From Mycobacterium sp. ENV421 (GTDB lineage Bacteria; Actinomycetota; Actinomycetes; Mycobacteriales; Mycobacteriaceae), in contig NZ_PDHO01000001.1 in the NCBI RefSeq assembly GCF_002887815.1, forward strand, positions 372,001-436,000: a stretch of 64,000 nucleotides of DNA, written 5' to 3'. This document shows, piece by piece, positions 38,747-47,142 of the stretch (its first letter is position 1; every line of letters starts with the position of its first letter). The notes under the pieces were generated by a model. That model did no database searches. It was given only the letters and a program-made list of their open reading frames with translations, and was not told the origin of the DNA. The position numbers and the translations under genes were made by a program.

Positions 38747-39729
38747 CAGCACCAGATGACAGCGAGAACAGCAGGCCCATCTCGGTGGCCGAGCTGCTCG
38801 CGAAGAACGGAACGATCGGCTCACCGCCGGTCGGGGGGCGCCGCCGTCGTCGTCGCGGCAACAGTGACGCCGTGACTGTCGCCGAGTTGACCGGTGAGAT
38901 CCCGATCTTCCGGACCGGCGAGATGCCCGTCGTGCGTGAGGACCGCGAGGACCACGTCGCCGAGGAGCCGGTCGAGCCTGCGCCGCCTGCCCAGCCGCCT
39001 GCCGTCACCAACGGCTCGGCCGCCGCGACGGCGGTGGTCGAGGACGACGAGACTGCGGAACACGGGGAACACGAGGACGAGACGCCGGAGCGGCCGTTCG
39101 ACGGACCGCCGCCGCGCTCGGAGCGCCCGCTACCGCGACGCGAGCCGGGCCCGGAGCGCGCCTATGACCCGCGCCCGCAGCGCCGGCCCGAACCCACCCC
39201 CGTCGACGAATCGGACTCCGACGCCGAGCAGATGGCGTTCGACCCGGTCGACGAGGCGGCGCCGGTGCTCGACCTGACCGCCGACGAACAGGTCGACGAG
39301 GCAGCCGAGCTGCAGTCCTACCTGCGGTCGTCGGCCGGCGCCCTGTTCAGCGGCCAGACCGTCGCGGACGACCTCGCCCGCCGCGGTGTGGCGGTCGACG
39401 AGCACGATGACGACGCGGCATCGGCAGACCTCGACACCCAGGCGGACCATCCGCGCGAAGGCAAGCTCACCGCGCTCTGGCGCGGGCTGCTGGTGGCCGG
39501 GCAGTCGATCCTGGCCGTCGCGTTCGGTGCCGGGCTGTTCATCGCGTTCGACCAGCTGTGGCGGTGGAACAACATCGTCGCGTTGGTGCTTTCGGTGTTG
39601 GTCATCCTCGGTTTGGTGATCGCCGTCCGAATCGTCCGTAAGACCGAGGACATCGCCAGCACGCTGATCGCCGTGGCGGTCGGTGCGCTGGTGACCCTCG
39701 GACCGCTGGCGCTGCTGCAATCGACCTGA
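38743..39729 (+). CDS. Membrane protein with long acidic N-terminus (Rv0497-like)
   Basis: 328 residues. About 235 disordered residues rich in Glu, Asp, Pro and Arg (such as EEPVEPAPPAQPPAV) include a short conserved block ISVAELLAKNGTIG near residue 10. Three C-terminal hydrophobic helices follow (GLLVAGQSILAVAFGAGLFI, IVALVLSVLVILGLVIAVRI, LIAVAVGALVTLGPLALL). It is coupled to ppx by a 4-bp overlap, as in M. tuberculosis. Function unknown. Confidence 0.85.
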   Translation: MTAPDDSENSRPISVAELLAKNGTIGSPPVGGRRRRRRGNSDAVTVAELTGEIPIFRTGEMPVVREDREDHVAEEPVEPAPPAQPPAVTNGSAAATAVVEDDETAEHGEHEDETPERPFDGPPPRSERPLPRREPGPERAYDPRPQRRPEPTPVDESDSDAEQMAFDPVDEAAPVLDLTADEQVDEAAELQSYLRSSAGALFSGQTVADDLARRGVAVDEHDDDAASADLDTQADHPREGKLTALWRGLLVAGQSILAVAFGAGLFIAFDQLWRWNNIVALVLSVLVILGLVIAVRIVRKTEDIASTLIAVAVGALVTLGPLALLQST

Positions 39730-39736
39730 TCCCTCA

Positions 39737-40582
39737 GTGCGCCCAGCCATCAAGGTCGGTCTGTCGACTGCCTCGGTCTATCCGCTGAGGACCGAGGCCG
39801 CATTCGAGTATGCGGCCGAATTGGGTTACGACGGAGTCGAACTCATGGTGTGGGCCGAAACCGTGAGCCAGGACGTCGGCGCCATCGCCAAGCTGTCCCG
39901 GCGGTACAACATGCCGGTGTTGTCGGTGCACGCGCCGTGCCTGTTGATCTCCCAGCGGGTGTGGGGTGCCAATCCCATCCCGAAGCTGACCCGCAGCGTG
40001 CAGGCCGCCGAGCGGCTCGGCGCGCAGACCGTGGTGGTGCATCCGCCGTTCCGATGGCAGCGCCGCTACGCCGACGGGTTCAGCGAACAGGTTGCCGAGT
40101 TGGAAAGCCGCAGTGACGTTCTGGTGGCGGTGGAGAACATGTTCCCGTTCCGGGCAGACAGGTTCTTCGGCTCCGGTGACTCGTCGATCGAGCGGATGCG
40201 CAAGCGCGGCGGCCGTCCGGGGGTGGGCATTTCGGCGTTCGCGCCGTCGTATGACCCGCTGGATGGCAACCATGCGCACTACACGTTGGACCTGTCCCAT
40301 ACCGCGACGGCGGGTACCGACGCCCTGGAGATGGCCGACCGGATGGGTGAGGGTCTGGTGCACCTGCACTTGTGCGACGGCAACGGTGCCTCGACCGACG
40401 AACACCTGGTGCCCGGCCGGGGAACCCAGCCGACCGCCGAGGTGTGCCAGATGCTGGCCGCGAGTGACTTCACCGGGCATGTGATCCTGGAGGTCACCAC
40501 CTCGGGTGCGCGCACCAAGGCCGAGCGCGAGGCGCTGCTGGTCGAATCGCTGCAGTTTGCGCGCACCCACCTGCTGCGGTGA
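39737..40582 (+). CDS. Sugar phosphate isomerase/epimerase-like TIM-barrel protein (Rv0498-like)
   Basis: 281 residues of the AP-endonuclease-2/xylose-isomerase-like barrel. Metal-site features: GVELMVW, VVVHPPFRWQ, DVLVAVENMFP, DLSHTATAG, HLHLCDGNG and VILEVTTSG, which carry the usual Glu/His/Asp ligands. The substrate is unknown. GTG 39737 is the start, 7 bp after the previous stop. It belongs to the ppx-proC gene row conserved in mycobacteria. Confidence 0.85.
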   Translation: MRPAIKVGLSTASVYPLRTEAAFEYAAELGYDGVELMVWAETVSQDVGAIAKLSRRYNMPVLSVHAPCLLISQRVWGANPIPKLTRSVQAAERLGAQTVVVHPPFRWQRRYADGFSEQVAELESRSDVLVAVENMFPFRADRFFGSGDSSIERMRKRGGRPGVGISAFAPSYDPLDGNHAHYTLDLSHTATAGTDALEMADRMGEGLVHLHLCDGNGASTDEHLVPGRGTQPTAEVCQMLAASDFTGHVILEVTTSGARTKAEREALLVESLQFARTHLLR

Positions 40583-40622
40583 GTGCCGCGGCGCGCGGAA
40601 TTGTTGTGTGAGAAAGGCATTG

Positions 40623-41420
40623 ATGCACCCCCGGTTCGCCGACGCGATGATGTTGCACCCCGTCGAGGATGGTTTCGAGGCAAACCTCAACGAGCACTGG
40701 ACAATTGGGCCCAAGATCCACGGCGGTGTGATGCTGGCGCTGTGCGCCAACGCCGCCCGGGCGGCGTATGGCGACCCGCAGTTCCAACCGGTCGCGGTGT
40801 CGGCGGACTTCCTGTCGGCGCCGGATCCCGGATCGGTTCGCCTGGTCACCACCGTGCAGAAGCGGGGACGCCGAATCGGTTTGGTCGACGTCGCCCTCAC
40901 CCAGGGTGGGCGCACCTGCGTGCGCAGCGTCGTCACCCTTGGCGATCCCGAACATCACGTCGAGCCCCTGCTGTCGGCCAATCCGGTGACACCGCTGATG
41001 AGCGTCGAGCCGCCGGAGCACATCGAGCCGATCGGCCCGGGCCATCCGGCGGCGGCGGTCAACAATCTGGCGCGCGGCTGCGACATCCGCCCCGAGCTGG
41101 ACGAGACCCACACCGAGTCCGGTGCGCCGGTGTTCAAGATCTGGGTGCGGCCCAAGGACGGGCCGGTGGACGTGTTGTTCGCGTTGATGTGTGGAGACAT
41201 CTCGGTGCCGGCGTGCTACGCGGTGGGCCGCCGCGGCTGGGCGCCGACGGTGCAGATGACGGCGTACCTGCGCGGCATGCCCGACCAGGGTTGGCTGCGG
41301 GTGGCGTGCACGACGACCCAGATCGGCCAGGACTGGTTCGACGAGGACCACACCGTGGTGGACAGCGCCGGACGCATCATCGTGCAGACCCGCCAGCTGG
41401 CCTTGGTGCCCGCTCAGTGA
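40623..41420 (+). CDS. Acyl-CoA thioesterase-like double hotdog protein (Rv0499-like)
   Basis: 265 residues. The N-terminal hotdog shows NEHWTIGPKIHGGVMLALC and ADFLSAPDPGSVRL; the second half has RRGWAPTVQMTAYLRGMPDQ and QDWFDEDHTVVDSAGRI, as in TesB-like thioesterases. It would hydrolyse acyl-CoA in the cytoplasm. GAAAGG lies 5 nt before ATG 40623, which excludes a longer in-frame start inside the preceding gene. Confidence 0.8.
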   Translation: MHPRFADAMMLHPVEDGFEANLNEHWTIGPKIHGGVMLALCANAARAAYGDPQFQPVAVSADFLSAPDPGSVRLVTTVQKRGRRIGLVDVALTQGGRTCVRSVVTLGDPEHHVEPLLSANPVTPLMSVEPPEHIEPIGPGHPAAAVNNLARGCDIRPELDETHTESGAPVFKIWVRPKDGPVDVLFALMCGDISVPACYAVGRRGWAPTVQMTAYLRGMPDQGWLRVACTTTQIGQDWFDEDHTVVDSAGRIIVQTRQLALVPAQ

Positions 41421-41497
41421 CGTCGGCGCGCAACGCCGCCGGGCCAGCGAAGCGCGCCGAAATCGTGGGGACCTCGAACGGCCGATAGGGTCTGCCC

Positions 41498-42361
41498 ATG
41501 GCCAGAATCGCGATCATCGGCGGCGGCAGTATGGGCGAGGCGATCCTTGCGGGGCTGCTTCGGGCGGGCCGGCAGGTGAAGGACATCGTCGTCTCCGAAC
41601 GCATGCCGGAGCGTGCCCACTACCTGGGCGAGAAGTATTCGATCCAGCTGGCTTCGGTGTCGGAGGCGGTGGAGACCGCGACATTCGTCATCGTGGCGGT
41701 CAAGCCCGGTGATGCCGAGTCCGTCGTCGCCGAGATCGCGGAGGCCGCCGCCCTGGCCGAGGGCGACAGCGTCGAGCAGGTCTTCGTGACCGTCGCCGCC
41801 GGGGTGACGATCGGCTTCTACGAATCGCGGCTGCCCGCCGGATCACCGGTCGTCCGGGTGATGCCCAATGCACCCGCTCTGGTCGGTGCGGGCGTCAGCG
41901 CCATGGCGCCGGGGCGGTTCGCAACCGCTGAGCAGCTCGCTGACGTCGCGGCGGTGTTCCGCTGCGTCGGCGACGTGTTGACGGTCCCGGAGAGCCAACT
42001 GGACGCCGTCACGGCCGTCTCCGGTTCGGGCCCCGCCTACTTCTTCCTGTTCGTCGAAGCATTGGTCGATGCCGCGGTCGCCAACGGGCTCGGGAGGGCC
42101 GTCGCGACGGACCTCGCCGTGCAGACCATGGCTGGATCCGCGGCGATGCTGCTGGAACGCCTCGACAGTCAGCGCGCTGCTGGCGAAGACGTCGGCCTGG
42201 ACACGTCGCCGGCGCGGCTGCGGGCGATGGTCACATCACCTGGCGGCACCACTGCCGCTGGCCTGCGGGAACTCGAGAACGGTGGGCTGCGGGCGGCCCT
42301 TGCAGCTGCCATCGATGCCGCAAAAACCCGCTCTGAGCAGCTAGGAATTACATCAGAGTAG
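41498..42361 (+). CDS. proC: Pyrroline-5-carboxylate reductase
   Basis: 287 residues. Rossmann motif RIAIIGGGSMGEAILAGLL, VIVAVKPGDAESVV, PNAPALVGAGVSAMAPG, and the C-terminal signature AVSGSGPAYFFLFVEAL with MVTSPGGTTAAGL. It makes proline from pyrroline-5-carboxylate with NAD(P)H. ATG 41498 follows TAGGGT (41486-41491) by 6 nt, so it is probably leaderless. Confidence 0.96.
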   Translation: MARIAIIGGGSMGEAILAGLLRAGRQVKDIVVSERMPERAHYLGEKYSIQLASVSEAVETATFVIVAVKPGDAESVVAEIAEAAALAEGDSVEQVFVTVAAGVTIGFYESRLPAGSPVVRVMPNAPALVGAGVSAMAPGRFATAEQLADVAAVFRCVGDVLTVPESQLDAVTAVSGSGPAYFFLFVEALVDAAVANGLGRAVATDLAVQTMAGSAAMLLERLDSQRAAGEDVGLDTSPARLRAMVTSPGGTTAAGLRELENGGLRAALAAAIDAAKTRSEQLGITSE

Positions 42362-42433
42362 TTCAAGGAATTTCTGATGGATTGACCCACACCCGTCGCA
42401 GTAACCCCATCCGCCACGCTATTCTCCTCGTGT

Positions 42434-42556
42434 ATGCACGGCTGGGTGCCAGCGGTGGGGAAGCCGCTGGAACTGCCCGTGCCTGACGGATTGGGTTGCG
42501 ATGACGTCTATGAACGGGCCATCAGCGCGGGATTCGGCTGGAAAATCGGCGCGTGA
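42434..42556 (+). CDS. Candidate leaderless sORF overlapping the HTH gene
   Basis: 40 residues, MHGWVPAVGKPLELPVPDGL at the N-terminus and FGWKIGA at the end. TATTCT (42420-42425) lies 8 nt before ATG 42434. The ORF runs 56 bp into the HTH gene in another frame. It could be a real small protein or a regulatory leader. Support is limited to promoter spacing and an intact frame. Confidence 0.35.
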   Translation: MHGWVPAVGKPLELPVPDGLGCDDVYERAISAGFGWKIGA

Positions 42557-42761
42557 TGCCGGCGCCGACAACCCGCCCGCCGCTCGAGCTCAATTTCTCA
42601 CCGTCGCCGAGGTCGCCGCGCTGATGCGCGTCAGCAAGATGACGGTGTACCGCCTGGTGCACAACGGCGAGCTGCCCGCGGTGCGGGTGGGCAGGTCGTT
42701 CCGGGTGCACGCCAAGGCCGTTCACGATCTGCTGGAGACGTCGTACTTCGACGCGGGCTAG
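42501..42761 (+). CDS. Excisionase/BldC-type helix-turn-helix protein (Rv0500A-like)
   Basis: 86 residues. A MerR/excisionase winged helix occupies residues 32-82 (FLTVAEVAALMRVSKMTVYR, HNGELPAVRVGRSFRVHAKA). The family includes Streptomyces BldC, which binds DNA cooperatively. No phage or transposon genes are nearby, so this is a chromosomal regulator, not an excisionase. ATG 42501 and ATG 42510 are both possible starts; neither has a clear Shine-Dalgarno. Confidence 0.88.
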   Translation: MTSMNGPSARDSAGKSARDAGADNPPAARAQFLTVAEVAALMRVSKMTVYRLVHNGELPAVRVGRSFRVHAKAVHDLLETSYFDAG

Positions 42762-42843
42762 CGAGCTCGTCGCGCAGGCGTTCATCGCACGCTTGCCGGC
42801 TCGTCGACACCAGGTCGTTTTCCGTTCCGGATGCCTGCTTAGG

Positions 42844-42883
42844 TAAGGTGTCCGGGACACAAGAAGCCTGCTCTCGTGCAGGC
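42844..42883 (+). promoter_or_regulatory. bS22 leader: -10 box and hairpin
   Basis: TAAGGT (42844-42849) is the likely -10. The leader carries GCCTGC (42866-42871)/GCAGGC (42878-42883) around a 6-nt loop, about 30 nt before the bS22 gene. It may be a regulatory hairpin of a ribosomal-protein leader. Confidence 0.4.
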
Positions 42884-42911
42884 ACTGCGAGGATTTAGGT
42901 AGCGGATTTTC

Positions 42912-43013
42912 ATGGGTTCAGTCATCAAGAAGCGGCGTAAGCGCATGTCGAAGAAGAAGCACCGCAAGCTGCTGCGTCGTACCCGGGTCCAGCGCAGAAA
43001 ACTCGGCAAGTAG
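42912..43013 (+). CDS. Small ribosomal protein bS22 (AURKAIP1/COX24 domain, Rv0500B-like)
   Basis: 33 residues, almost all basic: [20 protein letters not shown] followed by a second Arg/Lys-rich half ending KLGK. This is the mycobacterial 30S subunit protein bS22, seen in ribosome structures, with a KKRRKRM...HRK core shared with AURKAIP1/COX24. The gene is short but unmistakable and sits before galE2, as in M. tuberculosis. GAGGA at 42889-42893 is far (18 nt) from the ATG. Confidence 0.93.
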
Positions 43014-43086
43014 TCGTCGCACCCGGCCTGGCTCGGCCATCTCGTCGAGCCGTGCCGGGTTTCGCGCAGGCCGATAGGCTGTCCTG

Positions 43087-44160
43087 ATGTCTTCCGGCGG
43101 TATCGACAACGAAGCCCCGCATTACCCGAAGGTCGTGCTGGTCACCGGAGCGTGCCGTTTCCTCGGCGGGTACCTCACTGCGCGTCTGGCGCAGAACCCG
43201 CTGATCAACAGAGTCATCGCTGTCGACGCCGTCGCGCCCAGCAAGGATCTGCTGCGCCGGATGGGCCGCGCCGAGTTCGTGCGCGCCGATATTCGAAACC
43301 CGTTCATCGCCAAGGTGATTCGCAACGGCGAAGTCGACACCGTGGTGCATGCCGCCGCGGCGTCGTACGCCCCGCGATCGGGTGGGCGCGCCACGTTGAA
43401 GGAGATCAACGTGATGGGCGCCATGCAGCTGTTCGCGGCGTGCCAGAAGGCGCCCTCGGTGCGGCGGGTGATCCTCAAGTCGACCTCCGAGGTCTACGGC
43501 TCGCACCCGCACGACCCGGTGGCGTTCACCGAGGACAGCAGTAGCCGCCGCCCACCGGCGGAAGGGTTCGCCCGCGACAGCATCGACATCGAGGGCTATG
43601 CCCGCGGACTCGGCAGGCGCAGGCCCGACATCGCGGTCACGATTCTGCGGCTGGCCAACATGATCGGCCCGGGCATGGACACCGCGCTGTCGCGGTATCT
43701 GGCCGGCCCGCTGGTGACGACGATGCTCGGCCACGATGCGCGGCTGCAGCTGCTGCACGAGCAGGACGCACTCGGGGCGCTGGAGCGGGCGACGATGGCC
43801 GGCAAATCGGGCACCTTCAACATCGGTGCCGACGGCGTGATCATGATGTCGCAAGCGGTTCGGCGGTCCGGACGCGTTGCGATTCCATTGCCGAATTCCG
43901 CGGTTTGGGCACTGTATTCGTTGCGAAGAGCGGGCCGGGCTTCCGACCTCAACCGTGACCAGATGGATTGGCTGAATTACGGCCGGGTCATGGACACCAC
44001 CAGAATGCGCTCCGAGTTGGGCTTCGCGCCGAAATGGACGACGATGGAGGCGTTCGACGACTATGTGCGCGGCCGAGGTTTGACGCCGATCATCGACCCG
44101 AAATGGGTACGATCTGTGGAGAGTCGCGCGGTCGCCGTTGCGCAGCGGTGGGGCGGCTGA
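43087..44160 (+). CDS. galE2: NAD-dependent epimerase/dehydratase family protein
   Basis: 357 residues, extended SDR (Rv0501-like). The dinucleotide loop reads VLVTGACRFLGGYL, in which the middle Gly of TGxxGFLG is Arg. VVHAAAASYAPRS, LKSTSEVYGSHPHDP and ILRLANMIGPGMD follow. The YxxxK pair is not clearly present (DIEGYARGLGR), so epimerase activity is doubtful despite the name. ATG 43087 follows TAGGCT (43075-43080) by 6 nt. Confidence 0.88.
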   Translation: MSSGGIDNEAPHYPKVVLVTGACRFLGGYLTARLAQNPLINRVIAVDAVAPSKDLLRRMGRAEFVRADIRNPFIAKVIRNGEVDTVVHAAAASYAPRSGGRATLKEINVMGAMQLFAACQKAPSVRRVILKSTSEVYGSHPHDPVAFTEDSSSRRPPAEGFARDSIDIEGYARGLGRRRPDIAVTILRLANMIGPGMDTALSRYLAGPLVTTMLGHDARLQLLHEQDALGALERATMAGKSGTFNIGADGVIMMSQAVRRSGRVAIPLPNSAVWALYSLRRAGRASDLNRDQMDWLNYGRVMDTTRMRSELGFAPKWTTMEAFDDYVRGRGLTPIIDPKWVRSVESRAVAVAQRWGG

Positions 44161-44189
44161 GGGGCCAATGGTGGGGAGAAGGTGCCGAA

Positions 44190-45254
44190 GTGGCGGGTGA
44201 ATCAAAGGCGAAAGTGATTCCGCTGCACTCGAATACGAGTCGAGTCGCGGCGGCCCGTCGTGCTGCGCAGCGTGCCGATGCGGCGCGCCGTCATCCCTCG
44301 CTGCTGTCCGACCCGGGCACCCGCGCCTCGGCGGAGGAGATCGCCGCCGTCGTCCGGGAAATCGACGCGCGGCGCGGGCCCGGGGGAAACGGGGTTGCCG
44401 ACGATGCGCCCAATGAACTGGCGCAACGCATTTCGGCCGTCGCGGAGTATGTGACCAAACGATTCACCGGCGACTATTCGGTCGACGAATTCGGGTTCGA
44501 CCCGATGTTCAACAATGCGATCGTATTGCCTTTGCTCCGGCCGCTTTTCCAGAATTGGTTCCGGGTCGAGGTCAGCGGCATCGAGAATCTGCCGAAAAAG
44601 GGCGCCGGCCTGGTGGTCGCCAATCACGCCGGAACGTTGCCGATGGACGGGCTGATGTTGTCGGTGGCGGTCCACGACCATCACCCGGCGAATCGGGACG
44701 TGCGGTTGCTGGCGGCCGACATGGTCTTCGATATGCCGATGCTCGGCCCGATCGCCCGCAAGGCCGGGCACACCATGGCGTGCACCACCGACGCCCATCG
44801 TCTGCTCGCCGGCGGGGAACTCACCGCCGTCTTCCCGGAGGGCTACAAGGGTCTGGGCAAGCCGTTCCGGGACCGCTACAAGTTGCAGCGGTTCGGCCGG
44901 GGCGGCTTCGTCTCGGCGGCGTTGCGCACCAAGGCGCCGATCATCCCGTGCTCGATCGTCGGGTCCGAAGAGATCTATCCGATGATCACCGACGTCAAGC
45001 TCCTGGCGCGGGTGCTCGGGCTGCCCTACTTCCCGATCACGCCGCTGTTCCCACTGGCCGGCCCGGCTGGGCTGATCCCGCTACCGTCGAAGTGGCACAT
45101 CGCATTCGGCAAGCCCATCGAGACGGCCGACTATGACGAGGCCGCCGCCGACGATCCGATGATCACGTTCGACCTCACCGATCAGGTGCGCGAGACCATC
45201 CAGCAGACGCTGTATCAGTTGCTGACCAAGCGTCGCAACATGTTCTTCGGCTGA
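44190..45254 (+). CDS. PlsC-like acyltransferase (Rv0502-like)
   Basis: 354 residues. After a basic N-terminal region, the acyltransferase domain has VVANHAGTLPMDG (variant of NHxxxxD) and AVFPEGYKGLGKPFRDR with IIPCSIVGSEEIYPM, as in 1-acylglycerol-phosphate acyltransferase relatives. It probably acylates a lipid at the membrane surface. GTG 44190 is preceded by GAGAAGG; the reading frame is open further upstream inside galE2. It starts 29 bp after galE2. Confidence 0.85.
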   Translation: MAGESKAKVIPLHSNTSRVAAARRAAQRADAARRHPSLLSDPGTRASAEEIAAVVREIDARRGPGGNGVADDAPNELAQRISAVAEYVTKRFTGDYSVDEFGFDPMFNNAIVLPLLRPLFQNWFRVEVSGIENLPKKGAGLVVANHAGTLPMDGLMLSVAVHDHHPANRDVRLLAADMVFDMPMLGPIARKAGHTMACTTDAHRLLAGGELTAVFPEGYKGLGKPFRDRYKLQRFGRGGFVSAALRTKAPIIPCSIVGSEEIYPMITDVKLLARVLGLPYFPITPLFPLAGPAGLIPLPSKWHIAFGKPIETADYDEAAADDPMITFDLTDQVRETIQQTLYQLLTKRRNMFFG

Positions 45255-45272
45255 GCGCGGTCGCTGCGCGCT
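45254..45272. terminator. Hairpin between convergent genes
   Basis: AGCGCG (45254-45259) and CGCGCT (45267-45272) form a 6-bp stem with a 7-nt loop between the acyltransferase stop and the dehydratase-like stop. Possible bidirectional terminator. cmaA2 occupies this spot in M. tuberculosis. Confidence 0.45.
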
Positions 45273-45777
45273 AGGGTTGCCTGCCCATTGCTGCCGCGGC
45301 GATGGCCGCGACCTGAGCATTGGTTTCCTCGTCGCCCCCGGCTTCGCCGATCATTGTCACGACGGTCGTCATCACCGGCTTGCCCTCTTCGTCGGTGACT
45401 TCGCTGCGCAATTCGCTGATCACCGTGCCGTGCGATTCGACAACCGAGTCCAGCCACGAATCGAAGAACAATTTGTCGCCCGCCACAATCCGGCGGTGGA
45501 ATTTGATCTTCTGGTCGCGGTGAATGACGCGGGCGATATTGATGCCGACATCGAAGTTGCGGAAGATGTCGAGCTGCACCTGGCGGCCCGGGATCGCGAT
45601 GAACGTCAGTGGCGCCACCACGTCGGGGTAACCGGCGGCCTTGGCCGCCTCCTCGCTGAAGTGCAGCGGATCGTCGGACTGGATCGCCTTGGCGTACTCG
45701 CGGATTTTCTCGCGACCGACGAGGTAGTAGTCCGGGTAGCGGTAGTGGGTTCCGATGATGTCGCTGGCGATTGACAC
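45271..45777 (-). CDS. HadA/HadC-like (MaoC N-terminal) dehydratase subunit (Rv0504c-like)
   Basis: 168 residues with the hotdog region of FAS-II dehydratase HadA/HadC type: [31 protein letters not shown], and [20 protein letters not shown]. HadA-type subunits lack the full catalytic pair of HadB and work with a partner; none is adjacent. A lone role is uncertain. GTG 45777 follows TAGGCT (45789-45784) by 6 nt, so it is probably leaderless. Confidence 0.85.
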   Translation of the reverse strand: MSIASDIIGTHYRYPDYYLVGREKIREYAKAIQSDDPLHFSEEAAKAAGYPDVVAPLTFIAIPGRQVQLDIFRNFDVGINIARVIHRDQKIKFHRRIVAGDKLFFDSWLDSVVESHGTVISELRSEVTDEEGKPVMTTVVTMIGEAGGDEETNAQVAAIAAAAMGRQP

Positions 45778-45815
45778 CCGGGGAGCCTATCAGCGGGTAT
45801 GGCGGACGCTGTGAA

Positions 45816-46745
45816 TCAGCGCCGGCGCGAGACCGCTGCCGCGAGCGCACCGCCGACCGCGCCGAGTGCCAGCGCCGACGGCACCCCGATGCGCGCCGCT
45901 TTGCGTGCGGTGCGGAAATCGCGGATCTCCCAGCCCCGCTCGCGGGCCAGCTCGCGCAGATCGGCGTCGGGGTTGATCGCGACCGCGGTGCCCACCAGCG
46001 ACAGCATCGGCACGTCGTTGTAGCTGTCGGAGTACGCCGTGCAGCGTCGGAGGTTCAGCCCTTCGCGAATGGCCAGCTGCCGCACCGCGTGTGCCTTGCC
46101 GACCCCGTGCAGGATGTCGCCCACCAGCCGGCCGGTGAAGACCCCGTTCTCCGACTCGGCGACGGTCCCCAGCGCGCCGGTGAAGCCGAGCCGGCGGGCA
46201 ATCGTGTCGGCCAGCTCGTACGGCGTCGCGGTGACCAGCCACACCTGCTGGCCGGCGTCGAGGTGCATCTGCGCCAATGCCCGGGTGCCCGGCCAGATCT
46301 TGTCGGCGATGATCTCGTCGTAGATCTCCTCGCCGACAGCGATCAGTTCGGCCGTCGACCGTCCTTCGATGAACGCCAGCGCCTTGCGCCGGCCCTCGGC
46401 GACGTCGTCGCTGTTCTCCCGGCCGGTGAGCTGAAACTTGGCCTGCGCGTAGATGAATTTGGCCATGTCGCCGTAGGTGAAGTACTTGCGTGCGGCCAGT
46501 CCGCGGCCGAAGTGCACCAGCGACGAGCCCTGCACCAGCGTGTTGTCCACGTCGAAGAACGCGGCCGCGGTGAGGTCGGCAGGTGGCGGCACGGCAGGCT
46601 CGGCGGCCGCCGGCCCCGGCTCGCGAACCGCGGCGATGCTCGCGTCGCGGGCCACCGCACTGGCTTGCTCGGCGACCAGTTCGTCGACGGCCAGCTCCGC
46701 GCTGGCATCACCGGCAAGCTCCTCGTCGTGGTCCCCGGAACCCAT
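45816..46745 (-). CDS. serB1: HAD-IB family phosphatase, SerB1-like
   Basis: 309 residues. About 55 disordered Ala/Glu-rich residues precede the HAD core: [18 protein letters not shown] (nucleophile Asp65, Asp67), [15 protein letters not shown], and [14 protein letters not shown]-terminal hydrophobic helix ([18 protein letters not shown]) may anchor it in the membrane. Named phosphoserine phosphatase in M. tuberculosis, but HAD-IB substrates vary. ATG 46745 follows TAGGGT (46757-46752) by 6 nt. Confidence 0.85.
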   Translation of the reverse strand: MGSGDHDEELAGDASAELAVDELVAEQASAVARDASIAAVREPGPAAAEPAVPPPADLTAAAFFDVDNTLVQGSSLVHFGRGLAARKYFTYGDMAKFIYAQAKFQLTGRENSDDVAEGRRKALAFIEGRSTAELIAVGEEIYDEIIADKIWPGTRALAQMHLDAGQQVWLVTATPYELADTIARRLGFTGALGTVAESENGVFTGRLVGDILHGVGKAHAVRQLAIREGLNLRRCTAYSDSYNDVPMLSLVGTAVAINPDADLRELARERGWEIRDFRTARKAARIGVPSALALGAVGGALAAAVSRRR

Positions 46746-46775
46746 GGGTCAACCCTAACTGCGACACTGGCTCAG

Positions 46776-47036
46776 ATGAGCCGCGCACACGTCGAGCTGT
46801 TGACCCGGGCCGGGTGCACCCTCTGCCGGCAGGTCTACGGGCGCCTCACCGAACTGGCCGCCGAACTCGATTTCGAGCTGTCGGCCACCGACGTCGACGC
46901 CGCTGCGGCCGCGGGGGACAACGCCTTACGTGCCGAGTTCGGCGACCGGCTGCCCGTCGTGTTGCTCGACGGGCGCGAGCACAGCTACTGGGATGTCGAT
47001 GTCGACAGGCTTCGCGCCGACCTGTCTCAGCGGTGA
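46776..47036 (+). CDS. Glutaredoxin-family protein (Rv0508-like)
   Basis: 86 residues. Thioredoxin-fold N-terminus HVELLTRAGCTLCRQVYGRL with a CTLC redox pair, and cis-Pro region DRLPVVLLDG. The family (DUF836) is probably a thiol-disulfide exchanger in the cytoplasm. ATG 46776 lies 7 nt after GACACT. It is divergent from serB1 and precedes hemA; mmpS2 and mmpL2 of M. tuberculosis are missing between them. Confidence 0.88.
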   Translation: MSRAHVELLTRAGCTLCRQVYGRLTELAAELDFELSATDVDAAAAAGDNALRAEFGDRLPVVLLDGREHSYWDVDVDRLRADLSQR

Positions 47037-47049
47037 ACACCGGCGGAAT

Positions 47050-47079
47050 TTGGCCAGCCGCCTGCGCAGCGTTTACCGT
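47050..47079 (+). promoter_or_regulatory. Probable hemA promoter
   Basis: TTGGCC (47050-47055), 18-bp spacer, TACCGT (47074-47079). It predicts a start near 47086 and a 57-nt leader before the hemA GTG. Confidence 0.45.
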
Positions 47080-47142
47080 GGAACTAAGTTTCACTAACGG
47101 AGCATTCCGTCACAGCGAGGGAGCGGGCCAGGTGATCGTGCC

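Noticed and set aside
42501..42761. Phage excisionase and prophage remnant
   Set aside because: Only the small HTH protein is present; there is no integrase, att repeat or phage gene, and the same gene sits here in other mycobacteria.
44160..44190. Longer start of the acyltransferase inside galE2
   Set aside because: The frame stays open upstream to 43968, but GAGAAGG precedes GTG 44190 and the resulting length matches the family.
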